64,000 bases of DNA from Baylisascaris procyonis (lineage: Eukaryota; Nematoda; Chromadorea; Rhabditida; Ascarididae), in NCBI GenBank assembly GCA_037389465.1, contig JAZARR010000197.1, forward strand, positions 3,706,501 to 3,770,500, read 5' to 3'. The notes under the pieces are model-generated. The model saw only the letters and a program-made list of their open reading frames with translations, was not told the DNA's origin and did not search any database. The stretch's first letter is position 1, and each line of letters starts with the position of its first letter. Shown piece by piece: positions 1-11,600 of the stretch. The position numbers and the translations under genes are program-made.

Positions 1-2451
1 TCGTTTTTTTTTTAAATTTTATTTTCACTAATCAAAACATTTGAACGATACTCATTCGTTTTCCATTTTTCTTCGATAATTTTTTGTTGTTCAATTTCTG
101 CATATGAATTGCGCATATATAAAAATTTTTTAGCTTTTTATTGCGAATAGAGTTGACTTCTTGTGCGAGTTGGAATATAATATGAGGAGGTTTCATACTA
201 TGGGAAGGATTTTTTAATACGAGGATTTCACTAAGGAAAAATTCTCGTTTGTAACATATACAATTTAAGGTCTAAATAAAATGGGGTTGGAATAATGGAA
301 ATTTCAAGGCTACGAGCATAAAAAATCATGTACTAGTTCACTAACATGAAATTCTTAAGAGCACTTGAGTAAAAGCAACACCTAGTGATAGTGTGAGGAT
401 TTACAAACCATTCAAATATCAGTCCATAGTTGCGCCAAGTAGTAATATATAAAACGATGAGATCGAAAAGACGAATGAGTCGCTTATATGAAAATTTCTT
501 CGTATGTTGGGGATGGAAGGATTTTTTTTATACGACTCGTCAAACATTTTTCACCTTTATTGGTGAATAAAAGTGCCCAAAATTTCGCAATTCTTCCTTC
601 ATAATCCATAACATTTGACGATTGCAATCACCGTGGTGGAAAAATGGAAAAATCTAATCTCATTCATTCAGCGTCCTAAATTTAAAAATTCAAGCCGAAT
701 ATCGTTGATTGGTCAAGCGAAAAAGGTTGCCTTAGGATTATAGATGTGGAAAAAATTGAATAGTCAGTGTTTCAATTTGTGCTGAAATAGAATTTAATTT
801 CAAATCTAACGGCAATAAATGATGCCCGTTTAGATTGAGTTGAAGGATACTAGCTTAATGATAATAGAATGTAAAATTTTTAGTAAAAAAAATCTGCACA
901 AATTTCAATGCAAAAATTGTGAAAAGCAATTTTTTAGACGGTGAAATTTGTTTCGGTAGTTATAATGGAAGGTAATATCTAAAAAAAAGAAAACAGGACA
1001 TTTTAGGTCAAATATCTAACCGCAAGTTTTTCGATCACACAGCGAAACTATGAAGATTGTTCTATAGTAGATTAAAGCCGATTGCATGATCTACAAGTGA
1101 CATTTTTAAATCTATAAATCGCATTTTTAAAAGTCGATCATAAATTTCTAGCATAAGTTTGCTTGTAACCGATCATAGATCTTTGACATGTATTGCAAGC
1201 TAAAGATACCAAAACGCTCCCTTGAGCGATATCACTGATTATATTGTATGCCTTTGACGATGATTCTCCGGCCTTGAATTTAAAAGTCCTTTTCTCATAA
1301 GAAATTCTTCGATGCCTTTCATTTGAGATCTGATGACTTCGTATGCTTCGAATCACTGGAATAGCTTTTTTTATGGCTGACGAAATCAAACATTTTTGCG
1401 TCATTGCTATAAACTCCATAGATGTGAATGCGATCGTTTATAGCGGTGACCGAATATCTCATAAATGAGATCAATTGAGTTCATTGAAATAAAAACGCAA
1501 ATAGGATATTGGATAATCAAATTTTAACTTAATGAATTTTTGAGATTTCTTTGACAATGATTATCAAAACACTTTACAGATTTGGGATATTAGACTAATA
1601 AGATGATAATTGAACATTAATAATTTTGGTTATATTTTTAAGAAATTTGAGGGTAATTAATATTTTCTAAATAGAAGAGTGAACGCAACACATAATAGAG
1701 TTTCCTATAAAATAATACTTAAAGATAAGAAATAATGCAAAAAAATGGGAAAACACACTATTGGGCACAAGCAAATTTATTGTTTTTTTAAAATTTCTTT
1801 ACACATTAGAGCACTAAAGCTCATGTCTATTAGCATGTAAATTCGAAATCGTCATAGAGAAATAAAAAATAATCTTATCATTCAACTTGAAGATCGCAAA
1901 GGAAAATTGCGAAGGAAGTTTAATTTCAATAGAATCGTTTCTGCTTAGATTCATCATCTCAGACTTAAGAGTACGTAAACTATTGCATGCGTTTAATTTT
2001 TCGTTCATGAATTTATATAGCCGCTTTTTGTTCATGGATTTTTTTATTATTAAGTTTTTATTAAGATTACTAATTTTTTATTAAGTTTTTAAGCATAGTT
2101 AAACTTGGATTTTGGCTATAGTCTTTTGAATGTTTGCTGAAGATAATCCAACCATAGTGGCTAGAACATTTCTGGTGCCATAAGCGCTAAAAAAATATTC
2201 GTATGATTTTAAGCAGTCTACTTTACAATCTCGCTTACTTTTTAATCAATAAACTCATCTTTATAATCAATGAAAAAAAAAGTTATAGATGCCATTTGCG
2301 CCACATGATAGATAATAATACGTTATGTTTCATGTTGATCAAACAATTTCATAGTGAGCTGTATACATTTGAAAGTATTTTAAAAAATTCATCAATGCGT
2401 GATGTTTGCATCGACATATTCAACGTCGAATTATCGATTTTTGTTGTTGCG

Positions 2452-2485
2452 AGGGAGGGGGGAGGGGCAGGAGGGGAGAGAAGAG
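2452..2485 (+). repeat. G-rich tract with G-quadruplex potential
   Basis: Four G runs (3, 6, 4 and 4 G) are separated by loops of one to five bases, followed by a purine-only GAGAGAAGAG stretch. The run pattern fits the usual G3+N1-7 quadruplex rule on the + strand. It is isolated in AT-rich DNA, and no neighbouring gene suggests a role. Confidence 0.6.
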
Positions 2486-2675
2486 CGCAAGTAGTTCCAT
2501 TCTGATATAGATTGAATATCATACGGTATATAGTTTTGTTACTTCACTCAACATTTTGACTATGACGTCATATATTTTATGATCTCTGCTCTTATCTATT
2601 TCATTATATCTACACAAAATGTATCACTCATTAAGATCAATATCTATTTTTACGACCACGCCCCTCTATATATGT

Positions 2676-2696
2676 CTATATATATATATATATATA
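2676..2696. repeat. TA dinucleotide microsatellite
   Basis: About ten TA units, directly downstream of a CCCCTC stretch. Simple repeat; no further role visible. Confidence 0.85.
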
Positions 2697-3854
2697 AAAT
2701 TCTTCAGTGATGTTATTTAGTGTTTTTTTTGCATCACGCGAGCACCCATCTACATCGCGACGAGCATTCTTGTCGTGAATAGAGATGTGGTTATATGTGT
2801 TGAATAGTAGTGTTGTTCTTTCTGTTAGTAATGATTTTATATAGGTCTTGCGATTTTTTGGCGAAACTTTTTAATGAAAGTTAAAAGATTTGTAAGCCTT
2901 TTAAAGTATAAATTCTTCGATTCGTGATATTGGTTTATATATAACTAAGCATTATTCGTAATAGTCTATATTAGTTTATTGGGACTTTACTAGTTAATTG
3001 ACTGTCGAGTCTCATATTTTTTAGCGATCCTTCTATATAGCTTTAACTTCGCATGTTTTTATTTTAAGTTATGTATCAATTTTAAGTTGTCTTCTTCTAA
3101 ATAATTTTCTAAATTAGCGTTGTAATTGATGAATTCCGTAAGAGTTAGTAGTTGTAAATTATTCACAAGCATCACGCTATCAGACCTGAGAAATGCGCTT
3201 GGTAATTAAAAATAGTTTATATACCGTTGAGGTAGGGGTTATGTACCGTGGAGGCAGTATTTAAAAACAAAAACTATATACCGATTAGGTGGTATTTTAA
3301 AAATGGACTATAATTTTACTATCTTTTTCATGAAAATACTATCTATTTGCAAGAATTTTTTAAAATTTTTCTTCGTATTATTCATTTGCATAAGAAAAGT
3401 TTTGGTTTATTTCTCCACTCGAGTTTTTTAATATTTTTATTAGCAATAGGAGCGAATTAGTCGATCAGTATGATATAATTAAATCTGATTTTTACTGTAA
3501 AGGATAGATCTATGATACTATTGCGATGTAGAATTTAACTATGATTTCACTTAACTATTAAATACTCCTTACTGAAGGTCTACTAGAGTGGAGAGTATAT
3601 CGGCTCAATGGCAATGTTTATTTATCGACAGATATATCCTTTAAAAATTTGATTCACGCTAGAAAAGTGAGGCAGTCGGTTCACAATTTGATAGCACAAA
3701 AAATGTTTCCGTTTAAAAAAAAAATATTTTCTATTGCTTTTCATAGTTCCTGAGGTCGAGATAATTGATCTATACTTATGATATATTTGAACTATACGGA
3801 AGAGAGATCAGTGGTACTAGTCTATGCTGAGCAATTTCTAGCACTTTTTTTTTT

Positions 3855-3879
3855 GCAGCAGCAGCAGCAGCAACAACAA
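3855..3879. repeat. Short CAG/CAA trinucleotide repeat
   Basis: Five CAG units followed by CAA units, after a poly-T run. Translated in frame this would give poly-Gln, but no surrounding open frame supports an exon. Confidence 0.8.
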
Positions 3880-3948
3880 AAGTTTTGAAATGCTCGATCG
3901 AAATCATTTAGAAGTTTCATTGAATCCTATGGCTTTATTTGTTTGAAT

Positions 3949-3984
3949 TTTTATTTTATTTATTTATTTATTTATTTTTTTTTG
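3949..3984. repeat. TTTA tetranucleotide microsatellite
   Basis: TTTA/TTTTA units ending in a poly-T run. It is the same motif as the larger tracts near 7.4, 16.7 and 53.8 kb. Confidence 0.8.
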
Positions 3985-5771
3985 ACAATTATACGTTTCG
4001 CATTAGGGAATACACTTCAAATAAAGCCAAAAGATTTTATTTAGACGATTAAAAGTATCTCATTTTGCATTCACTAAAGATTGCTTTTGATGTAATTACT
4101 TCGTTGATATCGGTTGATGTGAAAGAGATTTATGTTTCTCTTAGAGAAGCAGAAGTTTACTATTAAGCTAACTTCTAGTCGAATTTTATTTTCTTAATGC
4201 ATATTATTTCCACTAGGTGATCATCGTTTATTCTTGAATAAATTTTTATTGACCAGAAATACATTTGTACTTTTCACCTCTTAGTTTTCCAAAAAAAGTT
4301 TGTTTTTTTAAAGGTTTTTTCAAAGAAAAGTTTTATTTTTTTAAAGTTATATTAAGTTATAAAGTTTGTGCAATTTGCTTACGAGTCGTTCATAGTCATC
4401 ACTTATATACTCTTTTTTTTGTCATTTATAAGGAATATATAATTCCACTTATTTTTCCAGCATTGCTCATTCAACGAGGATATAAAATGAGTGAATCAAT
4501 AAATTCTAATCGATAGATGAGAATGGTTAAATTTTCGAAATTAAGTGGGGCATCACATATTTAAGTACTCATTCATCGATGCTTATCTATGATGGCATTT
4601 AGAAATTTATTTCGATTCGGAAATAATATCTCAAAAATCGAGAAAAGACGATACGAAATCATTGGTCGATGATTTAGCTGGTCTCAAATGTACGGATATT
4701 TGGCTATGCCAATAATTCCTTTAGAACTTGATGAATAAACACTAGGGACGGCATATGAGGCCATCCTTTAGCACGCTTTTCATCACCACATTTCACTCTT
4801 TGGCATCTACGATTCTCGAGTTGAAACTACCGGGTAGGTAGGTAGATACTTGCTTGCATGGGTAACTTTGATATACATGCCTTTTTAGGCATAAATTTTT
4901 TTTCTTCATGAAGATGGTAAAGGGTTTCGTAAGAGGGAAAGAACGATATCGTAGTTGGAGAGACATAAGTGAGGATAGTGGGAGAAGTGTAAAGCCGCAT
5001 CTGAAATGTAGGAGTTTATTCGAGTTATTTTAGTAACGAAATTATGACCGCAACGATGCGATGGACTATTGCGAGTTCGCTATTAAATTTACAAATGCAA
5101 CGTTCGCTATTTCGCTCATAGGTGCAGATGTTCGCTGTTTTACTTACATATGCGGTTGGATAGAACCTATGTCGACTCATTAAAAGATGGCATATTCGTC
5201 CATTATTTCTTAGTCAATTTTATGGATAGTTTGAGTTACTTCCGTTTGATAAATCTTTGTTTTTTTTTCTTTTATTTTGTTAAGGGAAGTTGAATCTCTT
5301 AGAAGAGAATTAAGAGGGGTAAGTTTTACCCGCGAGGTTTGATTGTTGTTTTAGGAAGGTCATAAGGGTTAATGTCTTTTCCAGGTTTAAGTAGTTGATT
5401 TACTAGTCAACTTTGACTTACACCATTCAAGGATTGTGACCCATCGATAGATGATAGTTTGTGCGCCACCGAGAAATATAATTGAATGTTTATTTGAATC
5501 ACCAGTTTAATTCTTTTAACAATGTTTAAATATTCGTATAATATTTAAAGATCCCCCATTTTATATGAATTGGATTATATAAAAAATTAAGGATTACATG
5601 AACGAAAGGATAAGTCTCAGCTTCTTCGACATAACAACTCTATTGATTTTTTAAAAGATTTAAGTACTCTTTAACTTTTCTTGAACTTTAAAATGCTTTA
5701 ATCCAGGGATAAAACTCTATAAACTAATTCTTTTCGGCTTAGACATATGAGTAAAAAATTCGCATTTGTTG

Positions 5772-5811
5772 CCTAATAGCACCACATAAAATTTCATGTG
5801 AAGCTATTAGG
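5772..5811. other. Small perfect-arm hairpin
   Basis: CCTAATAGC (5772-5780) pairs perfectly with GCTATTAGG (5803-5811). Inside, CACAT pairs with ATGTG across a two-base mismatch, leaving an eight-base AT loop. At 40 nt it is shorter than a typical microRNA precursor. It may be a relic of a miniature inverted-repeat element or chance; no flanking target duplication is obvious. Confidence 0.4.
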
Positions 5812-6395
5812 GTAACGACGCAAGCAAGCTCAAATATCGGTTGGAGTGTCGATTTTCTCGTGTTTGTGAAGGTGGAATTCGGGATGACAAGGAAAAAATC
5901 CAGCTATTTTCAATTCAAATTTTTGAGAAAAAAAGGGAACGTCTGTAGAATTTAGATTTTGGTGATGAAGCATTTCTCTTTCATCTGCTTTAACTATTAC
6001 TGCAATGCACTTTTATGTTATTATGATAAAGCATAACGAAAAAAAAACGATAAAAATAGGCTGCTTATAAGTATTTTATAAGTGGAAATTAAAAAAAAAA
6101 ACGCTAAAATCGTTCATTAGTGAGAATTTAAAAAAAAAAGTGATGAAGCGTGAAAAAATTTCGAGAGAATAATTACGCAAGTATATTTTTGAAAATTTCT
6201 TCATTTAATGATGTTCATTTTTATGCATAACTTATATATAACTATCCTAGAAATGTCCTTTATTCAGAAATGCCTTATCTATTGCTCGCTAAATGAAGTG
6301 CATTCCACGCTGTTGAATAAATTGCTACACACTTGATTTGTTAAACAATGCGCTATTATTCTTTATAGAATATCGTAATAATGAAGTGATGAATT

Positions 6396-6446
6396 TTCAT
6401 TAAAAAAAAATTTTTTTTTTTTGAATTAAAAAAAAATTTTTTTTTT
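6396..6446. repeat. Tandem duplication of a 25-bp A9T12 block
   Basis: Two adjacent copies of an ATT-A-run-T-run-GA block, each containing a nine-A run followed by about twelve T. Each copy is a near-perfect A/T palindrome. Low-complexity sequence. Confidence 0.75.
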
Positions 6447-7104
6447 TTGAACGGTTCCGGCGATAACTGTGAATTTTTTTTAGTAAAGTTGGAATCAAGC
6501 TCAAATTAGTACAACTTTATTTCTCATACTAAGCTATTTTATGCAAATTCGATGATCTCTGTTTTTCTACTATCAGTTTATTGTTTCAAATCCCTTATAT
6601 AAAAATGTTTTCAAAGGATTTATGGTATTTATATAAGATCGTTTCATGATGAACAACTAAATGTAATATTTCTTGGAAGTAGCGCGAAGTGATCGTTAAA
6701 AGGATTTGAAGGAAGAGCCGCTTTGCCTCACACAAATCAAATAATGTTTATGCATTGCGAATACTCTCGTGGGTTTTCAATTGTCGAATTCGATCGTTGC
6801 AATGGTAATGTAATATTCCGTAGACGGCTTATCCATCTTCTCTATTCACTTACTCATTTTCTGTATTCTATTTGCATATTCGTCATAAATAGATTACTTG
6901 TCAAGCATACACAATGCATTCATAGTAATTACCAATAACCAGCCGTGTGGCATTTATCTACTAAATGTATAGCAGCAAGATTAGTGATGCTTCCTTGAAT
7001 ATTTCAGAGAGGATTGGCAATAAAGCGGTTCGATATTTAAACAATATTGAAAGGGGAGAACGGTGCTAAAGCTTCGCGTTTATGTTTATTGCGTTCCTTC
7101 CTCT

Positions 7105-7128
7105 TCCCCCCCCCCTCCGTCCCCCCTT
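7105..7128 (-). repeat. C-rich tract (G-rich on the minus strand)
   Basis: A long C run interrupted by T and CCGT. The minus strand carries two long G runs, so folding is possible, but the spacing is less regular than in the tract near 2.45 kb. Confidence 0.6.
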
Positions 7129-7388
7129 CTATGTAACCACAAGAAAACTTTTTGGTTTTCAATATGTCATCTCATGAATTCTAGTTGGGCGCATATGTGA
7201 GAATGTTGTTAGTGCATAGAGATGTCTATGTTTAGTCTCAGGTCGAAAATTTTTGTCTTCATGCTTAACTATTGCCGACCTTAAGTGTTGATTAATCTTG
7301 ATCGCTAGTCTTATGTGCTTGTTATTATTCCCATGCATTTCTTTGCCTTTTTTCATCTGCGAATAAAATGAATGATGTATTTGTCTAT

Positions 7389-7400
7389 TTAGTTATCTAT

Positions 7401-7451
<51 letters not shown>

Positions 7452-7454
7452 TTT
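7389..7454. repeat. TTTA tetranucleotide microsatellite
   Basis: About sixteen near-perfect TTTA units. Confidence 0.9.
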
Positions 7455-8627
7455 GCAGTTTAGAATTTCCAATAAATATCAGCCAATTATTTAAAAAAAA
7501 AAAAACAATGGGTTTTTTACTCGCGCAAATTCACAAGAAAAGATCTTTTTGACAGGTGGAAGACGATATGCGATCCTAACATCATTTGACTCTTGCAGCT
7601 CTAAATTCAGCGGGTGTTCTAGTCGAAATTCTTTGATAAATAGAGATAAGTAAGTATACCGTATGTTGATGGCCATATAAACCTTGCGGAAATATACAAT
7701 GATAGAAAAATATCTCAAACCTGTGAATGCATATGCTCAGAGATCGCTATTGTATAGCCGTGAAAGGCTTTACATATGAGATCATTTTGCTATTACTTTG
7801 TAACTGACTGTATTTCGCAAAATAGTTCGAGTTTATTTATTGGAATATGATTAAATTTTACTTAGTTGCTAAAAAATGTCAACTTCCGCAATGGCACAAA
7901 AGAATTCATTTGCTAGATGCTATGCGATAGGGATGGATTTTTCATTTTGGCCAACAAACTCCATTTGTACGTCAATGATGACTTTACGCAGAAATTCGCA
8001 TTCATGAGTTGATTTCAATAAACGTGTTTTGTGTTCTAGTTGAAAAGGATGCGACCAACCGTCTTGTAATAATATTTAAATAAAAATAGATCTATTAAAT
8101 AATTAGCATATTATGCAGTTTTTTTTTTTGGTTTTAAGATATTTAGGTGGGTGGCCGCTTGATTGAGGTCTTGTCATATATACCTATCTAGCTGATGTAG
8201 CATCTATATGAGCGGTCTAAATGAAAAATTCATGCCTAAATATATAAGTAATTGGCTTGTAGCCTCATGTATAAGCGTATATGCATAACAACCTTTATTT
8301 AATCTTAGTTATAAATGAATAAGATCAGCATATAGCATTGATATAGTATAATGCATTAGTTGATTTGTTTGTTGTCGATAGTGAAACATATTAATTTTGG
8401 CTTCATTGCTAAAATTTTCCCTACCTTCTCATCAGCTTTCAGTTGTTAGTTATAAGGGTCAATACCTTTTCCTTCCCCCTCCCCTACCCCTCATGCAATT
8501 CAAAAATCTTCAATTAGTTATAAGCATCTGTTATGTGTGCTACCTAAAAAAGATTGCTTTGAACAGCAGTAGATTTTTTATATGTAAATTATTTTCAAGC
8601 TATATACGTAGATAAATATGTAAATTA

Positions 8628-8630
<3 letters not shown>

Positions 8631-8670
<40 letters not shown>
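8631..8670. repeat. TA dinucleotide microsatellite
   Basis: Twenty AT units. The tract is flanked by copies of ATATGTAAATTA on both sides and by inverted ATTATTC/GAATTAT, so the microsatellite sits at the centre of a short dyad. Confidence 0.9.
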
Positions 8671-8673
<3 letters not shown>

Positions 8674-11600
8674 TTATATGTAAATTAGGTAAATTATAAA
8701 TATTTTTAAAAGAATCTTTAGCCATTAAAGAGTCCTCTATCAATATAAAACTGTAATCAGAATGCGGTACGCTTAATTCGACACTGAGCCAATTTTATTG
8801 CTGAGCATGATTGTTATTAATCTTTAAGACTTCTTCAGATGATTGCGTTACTGGCCAATATTTAAATATGGTCTATTATAACAGTTCCTCTCATTTCTTC
8901 CTTCTCTGGCAATCTTTTCTAGTATTTACGCCGGATAATTCCTACTATTTGCAATAGACTATTTCATCTTATCTTTAATTTAGTCGATCTATAAGAACAG
9001 CGTTTATCTTATCTTTATCAACGTTTCTCATTCTTATCAGTTCTATTCATATTATCGATTAGATATCTCTTTTATTAACGGAAGTATCATTATCAGTAAA
9101 TTTGAAATCTTTTACAGTTTAAAGTAAATCTAATAAAGGAATCGATCTATAGCATTCTATAGCAATATCAAAATTATTTCTATTTTTTCTCGTTGGTAAA
9201 AGAAATTTTTTTCAGTGGGATAGAGATGTTTCATCATATAATGTAGTCATTTGCATTACTCCCTGGAATGGTATTTTAGGTGATAGACGATTGGTTCGAT
9301 ATTTTTAAAGACCTATTTTATTTAATTATTTTTTTTTTCATTTTTCAAGAACCATACTCATTGGTTTCGTTTGTTGTCTTATGTGATTACATTCTATAGG
9401 GAATGAAATTTTTACAGTATTGCAATTTCAAGGACAGATTTCATTAGAGTTTTATCCTATTTATCCCTATTTCTTTTAAGTAATCATTCTACTCTCCTCA
9501 AAAGGTAACTAAAGTAGGAAGTTTAAAAGAAGTTCGTCGGGAAGATAGTTACTTAAATGAATAAATCCGAGATAATTTTAAAGATTTTTTATTTTGTTTC
9601 AGATAGTTAACTGAATGAAAGCGTTGAATATTGGATTGTTGTTCAATAATATTTCGATACTCTTCGTAGCGAGCGTACCTTCTTATGTAAAAATTATTCG
9701 TAGATGATGTAGGGCATTCTAAATCATCAATTCCTTTCCTTAGCATTCTATAACATCTCACATCGAAATATTTTACTGCTCTAATAATGCATGATCGTTT
9801 CAAAAAAAAGAAATATAGAAATGCAATAAGATGACCGTTGAAGCGATGTACTTTTAAAGAAATGGATTAATGGGCAGCTAAAAAGAGCGCGTTGAATTGA
9901 AATGTGCTTAAGTAGTTTTGCCCGATAATTACGCAAATTGTTAGTGATCTTTGAAAAAAAATTTTCGATTCTTTCGGGTCTTTTATAATATTTATAAGCA
10001 CTCGGATAGGTGAAACTATTTCAATTGCTTCAAAAAATAGTAAAATTTCAATAAAATGAATATTTTTGAAACGGAAATTGCGATGAAATTATACAAATTA
10101 TTCGAATGCATTTAATGTGGGTAAGGGGCTAAGAATTTTTGCCAGTAGAACTAGCTAATATAGGTGTAATGTGAGCTTTTGGCTAAAGATTTACTTACTT
10201 GAAAGTGAGTATGTGCAAGATCTTTTTTTTTAGTATTACGCTTTTATGTTCTATATTTATTTTTCTTCATACAATAGAAAAGTTTTACGATGTGATATTA
10301 TGCGCCAACCCACGACGGCTCTTCTAAAAAAAGTTAAAGTTGGAGAGGATTGGGGATAGTGGCTATCATAAGTTGAAGCAGTGTTGCAATATGTGAATAT
10401 GAAAATAAACATGAAATACGAGGGATATTAATGCGTCTATAATTTAAGGCTTCAGTAATGTAGAGCACATATTATTCCTTGTTAACGCGATATTCTTTTG
10501 TAGATTAAATACTCCTTTTTTGTTAGCATAGTCGTGGCAGTAATATTTTTCGAAAACTCCTATTCGCGGTTCATATGCATTTAAAAAGTAACTTTCACAG
10601 AATTTCTAAAAAAAATGTAATCAGATCTTACTAAGTAACGTTTAGCTGTAAATCCTTTTGCATCCAGAGGATACAGCCAGATATAGAATCCAAATAAACA
10701 GCTCTGCGAGAGTGGTTTGATCTCATGATCTCATTGGCAATTTATTGGCAATTGATCTCATTGTCTAAGCGTGTAGTGATCTAGCTGGTGTTTCTTCTGG
10801 TTCAAATTGAACGTGCCGATAGACAAGCTTTGAAATCCGATCGATCAATTTGGTTCAAGCGGTCAATTTCTTACACATCAATGAGCCCATTGGAAGCGAT
10901 CGATCATTAACTGAATCAATGATCGGAGATGAGCTTATCGGGGCAATATAATTAACCCAGTTTACTAGAGAATAATTAAAATATTATAGGACAGAGGTGA
11001 TAAGTGATGATTGTTGAACGCTGAGCATAATTCTTGTCATATGCACTCTTTCAGCTTGGGTATTTTTGCACAAAAAATGCAAAACACTTATTTTCATGCA
11101 ATGCCCTTTTTAGAGGATCAATAATACTAGTTGATCAGTAGCAGTAGCGAAGATGTAACTTGTACTTTTTATTAAATTAAGACTTCTGAATAAGTTGAGG
11201 TAATCTGGAATTATGGTAAAGTTAAGCTGTAAGTAAAGTTGAACACCTGAAATCGTTTTTTAACTTTCAAAATTATGTAAAATAGAGTGATTTTTTTTTT
11301 TGCAACTGAGGTATATTGATCCCATTCTTTAATAAAAATATTCAAAGATCGATATTATGCCTTAAATTGATACCCCAAAAAAAAAAAAGAATGTCAAATA
11401 TTTGGGATTATCCCCATATGTGAGAACCCGACGAGTGGATTGTTTGGCGTCGAAATGATTCAATTAGAAAGATGTGCGATGAATGCCAATCAGTCTTTAT
11501 TTGTTTGTGAAAGAAGTGAAGATATAGAGAGATGGGCGCCACTTTACTAATCAACTTTTTTTTCTCTTCATTGTGTTGATCGCCTCGTTTTTCAAAGCAA

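Larger units (their letters stand above)
1..8630. other. AT-rich non-coding DNA, no gene recognised
   Basis: No open frame in this stretch looks like a known protein. The longest (about 93 codons, minus strand, 1138-1419) has no recognisable motif and no convincing splice context, so I treat it as chance. The stretch holds several simple repeats and a G-rich and a C-rich tract, listed separately. No tRNA, rRNA or transposase signature was seen. Short exons of a gene with long introns cannot be excluded by eye. Confidence 0.6.

Noticed and set aside
2573..2580. TGACGTCA cAMP-response-like palindromes (also 20785 and 53358)
   Set aside because: Eight-base motifs recur by chance in 64 kb, and none lies near a supported gene start.
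4886..4891. TTAGGC nematode telomere unit
   Set aside because: A single copy only; no tandem run, so no evidence for a telomere or interstitial telomeric repeat.
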